From assembly GCA_016235585.1 (NCBI GenBank), contig JACRJY010000024.1, positions 1-46,356 of the forward strand: a stretch of DNA of 46,356 nt. Reading direction: 5' to 3'. The DNA is from Verrucomicrobiota bacterium (GTDB lineage: Bacteria; Verrucomicrobiota; Verrucomicrobiia; Limisphaerales; JACRJY01). Shown here one piece after another: positions 1-8,502 of this stretch (the first letter of the stretch is position 1; each line of letters starts with the position of its first letter). A program made the position numbers and the translations under genes. The notes beneath the pieces are model-generated. The model searched no databases, had not been told where the DNA came from, and was given only the letters and a program-made list of their open reading frames with translations.

Positions 1-342
1 CACACGCCCAACCGCCTGTCCGGCGGCCAGCAGCAGCGCGTCGCCATCGCCCGCGCCCTCGTCAACGACCCTGCGCTCATCCTCGCCGACGAGCCGACCG
101 GCAACCTCGACAGCAAGACGAGCATCGAGATCATGGGCGTCTTCCAGAAGCTCAACGAGCAGGGCATCACCATCGTCATGGTCACGCACGAGCTGGACAT
201 CGCCCGCTACACCCGCCGCAACGTCGTCATGCGCGACGGCAAAGTGGTGACCGACATCCAGGTGGGGAACCGGCTGCACGCGGAGGAGGAGCTGGCGAAA
301 CTCCAGCAGGCCTCCGAGGCCATCAACATGGTTCCTTCGTGA
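1..342 (+). CDS. MacB-type ABC transporter ATP-binding protein, C-terminal part
   Basis: The reading frame is open from the first base, so only the C-terminal half of the nucleotide-binding domain is present. Visible motifs in order are the ABC signature LSGGQQQR, Walker B with its glutamate and D-loop ([12 protein letters not shown]), and the H-loop histidine in VTHE. GNLDSKT followed by an IVMVTHE-type strand is characteristic of the MacB/LolD/FtsE subfamily that powers efflux or lipoprotein-type exporters. The protein ends at TGA 340-342, and those last bases are also the first bases of an inserted repeat element. The matching permease starts at 757. Normally the ATPase and permease genes of such systems abut or overlap, so the 414-bp separation is unusual. 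The C-terminal tail may have been altered by the insertion. Confidence 0.93.
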   Translation, partial: HTPNRLSGGQQQRVAIARALVNDPALILADEPTGNLDSKTSIEIMGVFQKLNEQGITIVMVTHELDIARYTRRNVVMRDGKVVTDIQVGNRLHAEEELAKLQQASEAINMVPS

Positions 343-755
343 AGGATGAAGGATGAATTATGAAGGATGAAAAAGACCTCCGCTCGCGCACGAAGATATT
401 TGCGCGGCGGATCATCCGGCTTTATTGCGCTCTGCCCAAAACCGACACGGCGGCGCAGGTCTTGGGGAGGCAGGTTTTGCGGGCGGGCACTTCCGTTGGG
501 GCCAACTATCGCGAAGCTCAACGCGCCCGCTCGAAGGCGGAATTCATTTCCAAGATCGGCGACTGCCTGAAGGAGGCGGACGAAACGATGTATTGGCTGG
601 AACTCCTGCTCGACGAAAAGTTTGTCGTGCCCGTCCGCCTGCAACCGCTGCTCGACGAATCCAACGAGCTGCTCGCCATCCTGACCACGATTTCCAAACG
701 CGCCAAAGGCATCGCATGACGCCCTTCATCCTTCATCCTTCACCCTTCATCCTTC
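341..755 (+). mobile_element. IVS-like element: four-helix-bundle gene between 34-nt inverted repeats
   Basis: The stretch between the ABC ATPase stop and the permease start is bounded by inverted repeats at 341-374 and 722-755. They match at 28 of 34 positions, including a perfect 17-nt arm (GAAGGATGAAGGATGAA at 341-357, its complement at 725-741). Each arm is a near-tandem run of GAAGGAT/GAA words. The left arm begins inside the ATPase stop codon, and the right arm ends one base before the permease ATG. The only gene inside encodes an S23/IVS-type four-helix bundle. In RNA the arms could pair and fold the gene into a long stem-loop, as intervening sequences of 23S rRNA do. Mobility is an inference from boundaries, symmetry and position inside an operon. 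Confidence 0.6.
360..719 (+). CDS. four helix bundle protein (S23/IVS family)
   Basis: This 119-residue protein has the hallmarks of the four-helix-bundle family first seen in 23S rRNA intervening sequences and related to the accessory protein Avd of diversity-generating retroelements. These are an N-terminal helix with basic residues (LRSRTKIFARRIIRLYCALP), the family signature around GRQVLRAGTSVGANYREA, an FISKIGDCLKEADETMYWLELL helix and a C-terminal ELLAILTTISKRAK helix. Length is typical. The start at 360 lies inside the left inverted repeat, so the first residues (MKDE) are encoded by a repeat word. It interrupts an ABC transporter operon in the same orientation, so it is probably co-transcribed. 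The family's biochemical role is not settled; nucleic-acid binding is inferred from the Avd relationship. Confidence 0.88.
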   Translation: MKDEKDLRSRTKIFARRIIRLYCALPKTDTAAQVLGRQVLRAGTSVGANYREAQRARSKAEFISKIGDCLKEADETMYWLELLLDEKFVVPVRLQPLLDESNELLAILTTISKRAKGIA

Positions 756-756
756 C

Positions 757-2022
757 ATGAGATTCCTCGCCGCCTTCCGCATCGCCTTCCGCGCGCTGCT
801 CCGCAACAAGATGCGCGCCATCCTCACCATGCTCGGCGTCATCTTCGGCGTCGGCGCGGTCATCACCACCGTCAGCCTCGGCGACGGCGCGCGCGTGATG
901 GTGCAGCAGCAGATCGCCACGATGGGCGAGAATGTCATGCTCATCTTCGCCGGCGACTTCCGGCGCGGCGGCGTGAGTTCCGGTTCCGGCAGTTCCTCGA
1001 CGCTCACGCTGGACGACATGCGCGCCATCAAGCGTGACATCCAGGGCGTCCGCAACGTCAGCCCCGAAGTCCGCACCTCGCGCCAGGTCATCGCCGGCAA
1101 CCTCAACACCTCCACCAGCATCATCGGCGCTTCGACGGAATATTTCTCGATCCGCTCGTGGACTTTGAAGGACGGCTCGTTCTTCACCGAACAGGACATT
1201 TCCATCGCCAACAAAGTCGCCGTCATCGGCTCCGTGGCGGCCAAAAACCTCTTCGAGGGCGGCAGCCCCATCGGCCAGATCGTGCGCGTGAGCATGGGCG
1301 GCGGCGGATACGGCGGCGGCGGGGGCGGGGGCGGCGGCAGCATCCCCTTCACGATCATTGGCGAGCTGAATTCCAAGGGCAGCTCGCCCGGCAGCGGCAT
1401 TGACTACGACGACTGCGTGATCATCCCCTACACCACGGCGATGAAGCGCCTGATGAACACCACTTCGCTGCGCGGCATCAACGTCCAGACCGAGACGATG
1501 GAGGTCATGCCCGCCGTGGCCACGCAGCTCACCAACCTCTTCCGCCAGACCCACCGCATCGCGCCCGGCCGGCCCGATGACTTCACCATCCGCTCGCAGG
1601 AGGAAATGGCGTCGGCCATGAGCGCCGCGCAGGAGACGATGCAATACCTGCTGCTCGCCGTCGCCATCGTGTCGCTCGCCGTCGGCGGCATCGGCATCAT
1701 GAACATCATGCTCGTCAGCGTCACCGAGCGCACGCGCGAGATCGGCATCCGCATGGCGCTGGGCGCGCGGCCCCGCGACGTGCTCGCGCAGTTCCTCATC
1801 GAGGCCGTCACCTTGAGCTGCACGGGCGGCCTGCTGGGCATCGGCCTGGGCGTTATCGCTGCCAGGATGCTGACCGAGTTCAAGAACTGGCCCACGCTGA
1901 CCTCGCCCGAATGGATGCTCATCGCCTTCGCCTTCAGCGCGCTGGTGGGACTTGTGTTCGGCCTCTACCCCGCGCGCAAAGCCTCGCGGCTCGATCCCAT
2001 CGAGGCGCTGCGCTACGAGTAG
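757..2022 (+). CDS. MacB-like ABC transporter permease (FtsX domain)
   Basis: This 421-residue inner-membrane protein has the MacB topology. TM1 lies near residues 20-42 (AILTMLGVIFGVGAVITTVSLG), followed by a large periplasmic MacB_PCD domain and three C-terminal TM segments starting near residue 298. The FtsX signature TERTREIGIRMALGARPRDVL lies between TM2 and TM3, and the protein ends with the typical PARKASRLDPIEALRYE. It pairs with the ATPase at 1-342 to form a MacB-type exporter that usually works with a MacA adaptor, presumably upstream of the window. Unusual is a glycine run at about residues 182-194, encoded by GGC/GGG-rich DNA near 1299-1341, inside the periplasmic domain. No purine-rich ribosome binding site precedes the ATG; the region is the CT-rich arm of the IVS-like element. 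Confidence 0.93.
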   Translation: MRFLAAFRIAFRALLRNKMRAILTMLGVIFGVGAVITTVSLGDGARVMVQQQIATMGENVMLIFAGDFRRGGVSSGSGSSSTLTLDDMRAIKRDIQGVRNVSPEVRTSRQVIAGNLNTSTSIIGASTEYFSIRSWTLKDGSFFTEQDISIANKVAVIGSVAAKNLFEGGSPIGQIVRVSMGGGGYGGGGGGGGGSIPFTIIGELNSKGSSPGSGIDYDDCVIIPYTTAMKRLMNTTSLRGINVQTETMEVMPAVATQLTNLFRQTHRIAPGRPDDFTIRSQEEMASAMSAAQETMQYLLLAVAIVSLAVGGIGIMNIMLVSVTERTREIGIRMALGARPRDVLAQFLIEAVTLSCTGGLLGIGLGVIAARMLTEFKNWPTLTSPEWMLIAFAFSALVGLVFGLYPARKASRLDPIEALRYE

Positions 2023-2086
2023 CCGGACACGCTGCTGCTTCTCCGCAATCCCCGGATGCCGGGCACCGCGTCCCTGCCGTTCCCCC

Positions 2087-4036
2087 TTAACCAACACTCA
2101 ATGTCATCAGTGTCATCGTATCGTTGCCGAAAATATCAATCACCTTTACGGCGATGGTGTAGCGGCCGGGTTTGGCGTAGGTGTGCGGTGCGGTGACCAG
2201 TTCCAGTTCGCGGTCTTGACGCGTGCGGAAGCTCTGCCACTCGTTCTCGAAGATGTAGGCACCCGTCCAGCGTTCCTCGAAGTCGATGAACTCGCCGATG
2301 CTGGCGGTGCCGGGCAACGCGCCTTCCACGCCGAGATTCTTCGCGACCTTGATGACCTCCTTCCGGCTCTCGTAATCGAAATCCACGGCCCAGTAATCCA
2401 CCCAGTCGGTCCATTTTTTCGTGAGCACGTCGCGGGTGAGGACGCCGTTCTTGTCCTTGCTGAACTTCACCAGCTTGCCAGCTTCGCAGACGACTTCGCT
2501 TTTACCTTCTTTGAGATCCGCGGTGATGGAGTCCACCACGCCCTGTGAGTAATAGACGGAAAAATCCGTCAACTCCACGGCCACGGTGAGGGCATTGGCA
2601 GTTCTTGTAGCGCGGGCGTCCCCGCCTGCGAGTTTACGGGGCGTCCCGCCCCGTGTTCCTTCGGGCGGCGAGACGCCACCCGAACTCGCAGCCGGGACGG
2701 CTGCGCTACGTCCAAACCGCGGCGTCACCTCGATGTAGGCCACGTCGTGGAAGCGCACCTGGCCTTTCTCCACGGCGCGCTTGTCGAAGACTTCGGGCGG
2801 GATGGTCTTGGGCGCGAGGTCGATGCCCTTTTGCTTCGCCTCCTCCAGCACGGCGGGGAAGAGGCCCATCTCGAACTCGAACGCCAGCACATCGACGCGC
2901 GACGCCCCGCGCTTGCGGCATTCCGTGATGACTTCCTCCACGAAGAGCCGCCCCACGGGCAGGTTGATCGGGCCGACGACCACGAGCCGCCCGCCGTTTT
3001 TGCCGTGGAAGAAGGCCGCGTCCGGCAAGGGCTCGGCGCGGTAGGCTTTCAGGATCAGATCGCGGAACTCCTGTTCCTTGCGGGCGAGGGCCTGCTCCTT
3101 CTTTTTGCCGGTGAGCCGCCCGGCGACGTTGAGATAGGCCTGGCGCTCGTAGCGGCCGAGGTTGAGCACCTCGAAGGCGCGGAAGGGCTGGCCGCCGGCC
3201 TTCAACTCGCGCTGCACCTGGATGAGCCGCTTGCGCGTGGTGTGGATGCCGAACTTGCCGAGGTCGGTGGCGATCCATTTGCGCCCGAGCTTTTCGGCCA
3301 CGGCGGCGGTCGTGCCGCTCCCGCAGAAAAAGTCCGCCACGAGGTCGCCGGGATTGCTGCTGGCTGAAATGATTCGCTCCAACAAGGCTTCGGGTTTTTG
3401 AGTCGGGTAATCCAAATTCTGCAACGATATGGCTTCAACTTTTCCCAAGTCCGCCCAGAAGTCTTGCACCGGAACTCCCGGCGATTCGTCCAAATACATC
3501 TTCAGCCGTATCGCACCGGATTTCGATTCAGGGAAAATGAGCTTGTTCTCTCGGTCGTATTTTTCCATCCGCTCTTGATTAACTGACCATCCATTCTTGT
3601 GCGGCGAAAACCCTTTGAACTCGTAGTAGAGATTTGGCCGAGGGTGTGGACTGCGGAGTGTTACGGACTGGAACAGTCGCCAATCTTTCTCCGGCTTCTG
3701 CCCTTTCTTAAGCCGAACGGTCGAGCCATCGGGTTTCTCGGCGTATGAGAATGAAGTCTCGATGGAATCCTTTGACCGCTCGGCAAACTGCGGATTCCAG
3801 ACGTAGTTATCGGAACGCGAATAGAAGAAGATTGTGTCAGTGATTGTTCCAAAACGCTGGGGGTCGTTGTGCGAGCCAGTTCGCTTCCACGAGATTTGGT
3901 TCACGAAGTTTTCTTTTCCGAAGACTTCATCCATTACGCCACGAATGAAGCTGTTCACCCGCCAGTCGCAATGCACGTAGATGCTGCCGTCGCTGTGCAT
4001 CAAATCGCGCATGAGGATGAGGCGTTCGTAAATCAT
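2087..4036 (-). CDS. mod: type III-like DNA methyltransferase (Mod), C-terminal part after a frameshift
   Basis: This 649-residue reading frame holds most of an adenine-specific DNA methyltransferase of the beta class: a central target-recognition region, then motif I as [20 protein letters not shown] near residue 230, followed by a long C-terminal extension. Motif IV (DPPF) is not in this frame; it lies in the upstream piece at 4033-4557. The frame stays open upstream of its first ATG (through about 4125, reading ...[24 protein letters not shown]), so the two pieces are one gene broken by a single missing base. The C-terminal region contains a palindromic repeat at 2607-2709 translated in frame as a Pro/Gly/Ala-rich insert. 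Base composition is lower between about 3380 and 3900, the recognition-domain region. It is the last gene of the minus-strand res-DUF3800-mod locus. Confidence 0.85.
   Translation of the reverse strand: MIYERLILMRDLMHSDGSIYVHCDWRVNSFIRGVMDEVFGKENFVNQISWKRTGSHNDPQRFGTITDTIFFYSRSDNYVWNPQFAERSKDSIETSFSYAEKPDGSTVRLKKGQKPEKDWRLFQSVTLRSPHPRPNLYYEFKGFSPHKNGWSVNQERMEKYDRENKLIFPESKSGAIRLKMYLDESPGVPVQDFWADLGKVEAISLQNLDYPTQKPEALLERIISASSNPGDLVADFFCGSGTTAAVAEKLGRKWIATDLGKFGIHTTRKRLIQVQRELKAGGQPFRAFEVLNLGRYERQAYLNVAGRLTGKKKEQALARKEQEFRDLILKAYRAEPLPDAAFFHGKNGGRLVVVGPINLPVGRLFVEEVITECRKRGASRVDVLAFEFEMGLFPAVLEEAKQKGIDLAPKTIPPEVFDKRAVEKGQVRFHDVAYIEVTPRFGRSAAVPAASSGGVSPPEGTRGGTPRKLAGGDARATRTANALTVAVELTDFSVYYSQGVVDSITADLKEGKSEVVCEAGKLVKFSKDKNGVLTRDVLTKKWTDWVDYWAVDFDYESRKEVIKVAKNLGVEGALPGTASIGEFIDFEERWTGAYIFENEWQSFRTRQDRELELVTAPHTYAKPGRYTIAVKVIDIFGNDTMTLMTLSVG
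2607..2709. repeat. composite palindromic repeat inside mod (in frame)
   Basis: The outer arms GTAGCGC.../...GCGCTAC form an imperfect inverted repeat of about 28 nt. Inside are smaller hairpins, including ACGGGGCG-tcc-CGCCCCGT at 2635-2653 and GCAGCCG-gga-CGGCTGC near 2689-2705, plus a GGCGAGACGCC core. The same architecture occurs at 9181-9275 and 34872-35044. Here it is translated as an alanine/proline/glycine-rich loop of about 35 residues in the methyltransferase C-terminal region without breaking the frame. Confidence 0.75.
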
Positions 4037-4557
4037 GGCGATGAAGGAATCCGCGCCGCGCCCCCAGGTGTCGCGGTAGGCGATTTGTTCGAGGAGGTTC
4101 GGCTCTTTGTGGAAGGTCTCGCCGCAATCTCGATGTCCATGCTGAAGTCCGCGCCCACGTCGAAGGGCGGGTCTATGTAGATGAGCTTGAGGCCGCCGGC
4201 GTCCTCGATCTGGCGGCGGAGCGCGCCGCTCTTGAGGGAGGCGAGGATGAGCTTGTTGTCGCCCCAGATGAGTTTGTTGGTCCAGCCCTTCACCTGCCGC
4301 CCGCCGCCGTCGAGCCCGAGTTCGTTGTCCTTCGATTCCTTCCTCGGCTCGTCAATGTGTTCGAGGGTCTGGAAGGGGAGGATGGCGGTGCAGACTTCGC
4401 GGGACTTGCCGTTCCAGACGAGTTCGACCTCGCGTTTGTCGGCGAAGAGGAGGAAGCGGTATTTTTCCGGGAGCGGTTTGCCCTGCTTGATAAGCTCCGT
4501 GAGGTCGCGCTTCTCGGCGTCGGTGAGGTCGTAGGATGAGGCGTCGGGGCGGGGCAT
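4033..4557 (-). CDS. mod: type III-like DNA methyltransferase (Mod), N-terminal part before a frameshift
   Basis: The 174-residue frame starts [19 protein letters not shown] and contains the N-terminal region of a type III-like Mod protein, with [12 protein letters not shown] and then motif IV as [20 protein letters not shown] (DPPF at residues 129-132). After residue 144 (about 4126) the sequence turns into low-complexity residues ([16 protein letters not shown]) and stops at 4033. The expected methyltransferase sequence continues in another frame. Comparing frames, one base appears to be missing in the GCCGC stretch at 4121-4125: restoring it would give the frame that leads into [17 protein letters not shown]. 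This is either a real inactivating or phase-variable mutation or a sequencing error. Without repair, motif IV and motif I sit on separate polypeptides. Confidence 0.85.
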   Translation of the reverse strand: MPRPDASSYDLTDAEKRDLTELIKQGKPLPEKYRFLLFADKREVELVWNGKSREVCTAILPFQTLEHIDEPRKESKDNELGLDGGGRQVKGWTNKLIWGDNKLILASLKSGALRRQIEDAGGLKLIYIDPPFDVGADFSMDIEIAARPSTKSRTSSNKSPTATPGGAARIPSSP

Positions 4558-4572
4558 GGTGAAATCCGTGTG

Positions 4573-4602
4573 TTACAAGGTTTTTTACAAAATGTTTTAC
4601 AA
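4573..4602. promoter_or_regulatory. three TTACAA hexamers at exact 12-bp spacing upstream of mod
   Basis: TTACAA occurs at 4573-4578, 4585-4590 and 4597-4602, each separated by six bases, within the 122-bp gap upstream of the mod start (4557). One-turn-plus spacing of identical hexamers suggests an operator bound cooperatively by a protein. The stretch is AT-rich compared with its surroundings. The function is inferred. Confidence 0.4.
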
Positions 4603-4679
4603 ACGGTTGTGCTTGGGTTTTAATTGCGTCGGCCTGTTACCATTGAAAGTCGTCTCCATGGCGTCGCGGGGTATCCCGC

Positions 4680-5504
4680 TCAGGTGGACGGTGGGCCGAT
4701 TTTATTTTGGGCGGTCAACGGGTTTCTCTGGTCGTAATAGTTTTTATTTCCTGCGTATTTTTCCGAATCATAGAGATCAACGACCAAGCGGATTTTCTCC
4801 CGGAGGTAATCGTAGTAACGGGGCTGGCCTTTTTCAAACACACGCTGCACCGCCCAGCCCAGGTAATCAGGCACGGCCAACAGCGGGTCGTGCAACGGCG
4901 TCTGGACGTTGAACACCACTTCGGCTTTAAGATCGGCTGATCCCCAGCGGTTGCCCGCGCGGCCCGTGGCTTTGGCGAGCGCGTCATCAAGCACCCGGCC
5001 ACGGGTGCTGGAGCCGCGTTCGGCGATGTTGAGCACGATGCGGCGTGGCTGTTTGAGACGGTTCTTGATCAGGTGCGCGAGCACGTCCGCGTAAAACTCG
5101 TCGTCCTTGCCGTGGTGCTTGTTGACGAAGAGTGAGTGAATCTTCCGGGCGATGACGATTTCAGCCTCGCATTTCAGGTCACGCAGGTAATGGAGGAACA
5201 CCGTCCGCACATCGTCCGAGTCCTTGCAGGCGTGGAAGAAGAAGCCGCCTTTGGCCGCGCGCTTGACGACGCTGGGGATGGTGTTGAGCAGCGGATCGGA
5301 CTCGACTTGCTTTTGCAAGGCGACGATTTCCGAGCGCACCTCGGCAATGGGCCGACCGAACTTGACGATGCTCATGCCGAAGACCAACGACACGCCTTCC
5401 TGTCCGAGAATCACCTCTTTGCCCTTGCCGTAAAAGGTCGTGTCACCGACTTCGTCAATGAAGCGGTGGACGACGGGCAAAGGCTTTGGTGGTTCTTCGG
5501 GCAT
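4680..5504 (-). CDS. DUF3800 domain-containing protein in a restriction-modification locus
   Basis: This 274-residue protein has the DUF3800 acidic N-terminal motif FIDEVGD near residues 16-22, a central hydrophobic strand region (FVNKHHGKDDEFYADVL) and the C-terminal acidic signature LLAVPDYLGWAVQRVFE. DUF3800 proteins have a predicted RNase H-like or integrase-like fold with conserved acidic residues and often sit with defence or mobile genes. A nuclease role is therefore likely but unproven. It starts two bases after the res stop codon, so the two are almost certainly translated from one transcript, and mod follows 122 bp downstream. The third gene may be an accessory nuclease of this system. 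Confidence 0.8.
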   Translation of the reverse strand: MPEEPPKPLPVVHRFIDEVGDTTFYGKGKEVILGQEGVSLVFGMSIVKFGRPIAEVRSEIVALQKQVESDPLLNTIPSVVKRAAKGGFFFHACKDSDDVRTVFLHYLRDLKCEAEIVIARKIHSLFVNKHHGKDDEFYADVLAHLIKNRLKQPRRIVLNIAERGSSTRGRVLDDALAKATGRAGNRWGSADLKAEVVFNVQTPLHDPLLAVPDYLGWAVQRVFEKGQPRYYDYLREKIRLVVDLYDSEKYAGNKNYYDQRNPLTAQNKIGPPST

Positions 5505-5506
5505 GG

Positions 5507-8254
5507 TCAGCCTTTGTAATCGGTGAAGCTCGCGGCGAGCGCGGCAAACGTCTTCGGCGCGTGCGTTTCAAAGCCGTTCTGGGCCACAAATACGAAATCG
5601 TAGGCAATGGGACGTTCGGCGAGCGGGAACATATCCTCGTCGGCGTCGGCCAGCGCGGCGGTGGCATCGGCGCACCACTGCTTGAGCCGGGCCATCTTCT
5701 GCGGCAGGTCGAGTTCCTCGCGGCCCTTGGTTTCCACAATCCAGACTTTTTTGTCGCCGGTGCGGACGATGAAGTCGGGCGTGTAGCTGGAGAGGTCGCC
5801 ATTGGATTTCACGTAGTCGAGCTTGAAACCGATGGCGAGGTAGTTCTTGGCAAATGCCTGCACGTCCGGCGCAGCTTCGAGGAACGCGGCGAAGCGGAGT
5901 TCAAAACCGCCGGAGTGCGGCTCGCCCACCACTTTGTTGAAGATGCTCTTTTCGGCGGTGAGGTAGCCGCGAAAGTCCGTGCGGAAGGGGCGCATCGCCT
6001 TCAACCGAATCCGGTCTTCGATGCGGGTCGTGCCGGTTTCCTGCACGGTGAGGGCGTTGATGGCGGACTTGAAGGCATCGTAGAGAATCTTGCCCGCGTC
6101 TGGTTCGGACAGGTTGCGCAACACGACGGGATCTTCAAGATTCACCGGCGACGGGCTGAACAAAAACTCGCGCATGAAGTCGCGCACCTTGGGATAAAGC
6201 ACGTCGTAGCCGCCAACGAGCCGCAGGTCTTTGAGCAACTGCCGCGCGAAGAAGGCAACGACAGAGCGGTAATCGGCCGGCCCACTGCCGTCGAGCTGGA
6301 TGGTGTGATGCACCGCCGCGTCGAGCATGGTCTTGAACACGATCTCGCGGGTTTCTTCCGGCGTGAAGGGTTTCAGCGGCAGGAGCTGGTTGCCGAACTT
6401 CGCGGGATTGAGCGCTTCAAGGTTCTTGAACTCGCGTTGATAGCGGCGTGTGAGCCGGGGCAACGGGATGTCGAGGGCATCGAGGTTCTTGTCCTCGTTC
6501 TCCGCGTCCACTTCCACGATCAATGATTCGTGACGCTGCGCACCACCGCCCATCGGCACACGCTCAAAGGTCACGCCTTCGCTCTGGATGGACTCGACGA
6601 AATCCATGAACGCGGGCGTGCCCATGACTGAAACCGTCTCGCGGGCAACGTCGTTGCCGGGATACATCCGGCGCAGGCCGCGCCCGAGGGTTTGCTCCGG
6701 GAGAATGTCGCTCTGCGCAGCGTAGGCGCGGAGGCCGACGATGGTGGTCACATTCCGCACGTCCCAGCCCTCCTTGAGCATGAGAACGGAAACGATGGCC
6801 TTGTGCGGCGACTTGAACGTGTCAATTTCGTTCGCCTCCTTGCGCAGTTTTTCCAGTTCCTCCTTGTTCTTGCCGGAAGCGGCTTCGGAAATTTCTCCGT
6901 TGTTCTTGGTATGAATGACCAGCACCGCGCCTTGGAGTTCGGGGCAAATCTTTTCGAGATACGCGCCCACGTCATCGCAGTTGCGCGTGTCGTCCACCAT
7001 GACGAAAAGCACGGCTTTCTTGCCGAGCGCCTTGTGTTCGGCCTCGCTTTTTTTCCATTCCTCGATGCCGAGCTTGAGGTAGTCGTCGTATTTCTCGGTG
7101 AAGATGGCGCTTTTCTTTTCATTGAGCTTCGCGCGGCTGGCGGCGTCCGGGAGGACGGGATGTTTGACGACGTTCTGATGGATGGCCTCGACAAGCGGGT
7201 AATCGGAAACCGTCTGGACGAAGATTGCGCCGTTGTCGTGGCGCGGAGTGGCGGTCACGTCCACTTGCAGCGCGAGGCGACGGTCTTTCTGGAGCATCTT
7301 GTGGTGGATGTCCTGAATGGACTTGAACCACGCCATGCGCGGGTCGTGGATGTGATGGGCCTCGTCGTTGAACACGGCCAGTTCCTCAATTTCCCGGATG
7401 ATTTCCCCGAGATCAGTCTTGCTGTCGGTGGTTTTGCCGGCGGGCTTCTTCCCGAAGGCATCCGAGAGGAAGTAATCACGCAGGTCGTCATCTTCGAGCG
7501 ACGGGTCGCGCACTTCGCCGAGGAAAACGCGGTGAATGTTTGTAAGAAAGAAATTACCGGTGTCGCGGACGATGCGCACGTCGTCCTGAAGGTGAAGGGT
7601 GAGTTGGAAATCGTCGCGCCAGTTGCGGCCCTCGCTGCCATTCGGCGGCAGGACGGGGTCGTTGAAGAAAATCTTGAGGCCGTCGAAGTCGGAGCGCAAT
7701 CGATCCAGCACGATGATGTTGGGCGCAATGACGAGGAAGTTTCGTGAGAGCGCGGAGTCAGATTCGTAGAGCTTGTGGAAGAAACTCCACGCGATGAGCA
7801 GCGAGAGGACTTTCGTTTTGCCCGCGCCCGTGGCCATTTTCAGGACGTAGCGCGGCCAATCTTCGGCGAACATTCCCGACGACACTGCGCCGGAAGCATC
7901 GAAGCAAAGGAGGTCGTATTTGTCACGGGCGCTGCGAACCTCGTAAAGCCAGATGACGGTCTCGACCGCTTCGCGCTGGGCGAAATAATAGCGGAACGTG
8001 GACAGCGAGCCGTCGGCGTTCTCGGTCAGATGGTCGGTCTCGAACCAGTGGCGGAGCAGAGTAACGGAAGTCTGCGAAGCACCCGGATAACCTTTGCCAC
8101 GCCACGCGACGACTTCCTGCCGCACCTTCGCCACGAGCGGCGGGAGAAGTTTCTCGTATGCCGTGCTGCGCATTTCTTCCGCAGCGGGAAACCAGCGCTG
8201 CTCCGGGATGAGCGGCGCGTAGGGCGATGCCGGGAATTGAGGGTGAAGGGCCAT
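5507..8254 (-). CDS. res: type III restriction endonuclease-like helicase-nuclease (Res)
   Basis: The 915-residue protein is a superfamily 2 translocase joined to a nuclease. Near the N-terminus is RYVLKMATGAGKTKVLSLLIAW with the Walker A GAGKT. The Walker B/DEAD-type box appears as FNDEAHHIHD, and the helicase C-terminal lobe holds VLMLKEGWDVRNVTTIVGLR and QTLGRGLRRMYPG (motif VI arginines). At the C-terminus YTPDFIVRTGDKKVWIVETKGRE fits the PD-(D/E)XK nuclease core (D, then E-x-K). This matches type III Res proteins, which cut DNA after ATP-driven communication between two unmethylated sites and need Mod for recognition. It is the first gene of the minus-strand operon. All key motifs are intact, unlike the downstream methyltransferase. 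Confidence 0.92.
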   Translation of the reverse strand: MALHPQFPASPYAPLIPEQRWFPAAEEMRSTAYEKLLPPLVAKVRQEVVAWRGKGYPGASQTSVTLLRHWFETDHLTENADGSLSTFRYYFAQREAVETVIWLYEVRSARDKYDLLCFDASGAVSSGMFAEDWPRYVLKMATGAGKTKVLSLLIAWSFFHKLYESDSALSRNFLVIAPNIIVLDRLRSDFDGLKIFFNDPVLPPNGSEGRNWRDDFQLTLHLQDDVRIVRDTGNFFLTNIHRVFLGEVRDPSLEDDDLRDYFLSDAFGKKPAGKTTDSKTDLGEIIREIEELAVFNDEAHHIHDPRMAWFKSIQDIHHKMLQKDRRLALQVDVTATPRHDNGAIFVQTVSDYPLVEAIHQNVVKHPVLPDAASRAKLNEKKSAIFTEKYDDYLKLGIEEWKKSEAEHKALGKKAVLFVMVDDTRNCDDVGAYLEKICPELQGAVLVIHTKNNGEISEAASGKNKEELEKLRKEANEIDTFKSPHKAIVSVLMLKEGWDVRNVTTIVGLRAYAAQSDILPEQTLGRGLRRMYPGNDVARETVSVMGTPAFMDFVESIQSEGVTFERVPMGGGAQRHESLIVEVDAENEDKNLDALDIPLPRLTRRYQREFKNLEALNPAKFGNQLLPLKPFTPEETREIVFKTMLDAAVHHTIQLDGSGPADYRSVVAFFARQLLKDLRLVGGYDVLYPKVRDFMREFLFSPSPVNLEDPVVLRNLSEPDAGKILYDAFKSAINALTVQETGTTRIEDRIRLKAMRPFRTDFRGYLTAEKSIFNKVVGEPHSGGFELRFAAFLEAAPDVQAFAKNYLAIGFKLDYVKSNGDLSSYTPDFIVRTGDKKVWIVETKGREELDLPQKMARLKQWCADATAALADADEDMFPLAERPIAYDFVFVAQNGFETHAPKTFAALAASFTDYKG

Positions 8255-8257
8255 AGT

Positions 8258-8279
8258 TATTCGAGAATATCCCTATTCG
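8258..8279. promoter_or_regulatory. small AT-rich inverted repeat just upstream of res
   Basis: TATTC-ga-GAATA at 8258-8269 followed by another TATTC at 8274-8278 lies three bases upstream of the res start codon. It stands out from GC-rich flanks. It may be an operator or part of a -10 region; the assignment is weak. The rest of the 248-bp gap to 8503 holds no gene that I can support. Confidence 0.25.
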
Positions 8280-8502
8280 TCTGCTTCGGCATGGGGTTGG
8301 TGTAGCAGTTCCGCGCCGCGAGGCAAGGCGGGAGTGCGGACAAGTGGAGCTCCTCATCACCAACGCGCCGCCGCCGCAGTTCCACCGGATTCGGATGCGG
8401 CAGGCGGGAACAACGGAGACAGGCGTAGCCGCATTTTGTGCCCCATTCAAGTGACCGGCTGATTTCTTGATTCATTGCGCGGACGCCTTATGCTCCGCCG
8501 AA

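Noticed and set aside
733..2097. Long open frame antisense to the ABC permease
   Set aside because: His/Arg/Ala/Asp-rich translation with no family features; it mirrors the GC-rich codon pattern of the permease gene.
8257..8475. 72-codon minus-strand frame upstream of res
   Set aside because: No motif, unusual cysteine/proline content and no ribosome binding site; better explained as intergenic sequence.
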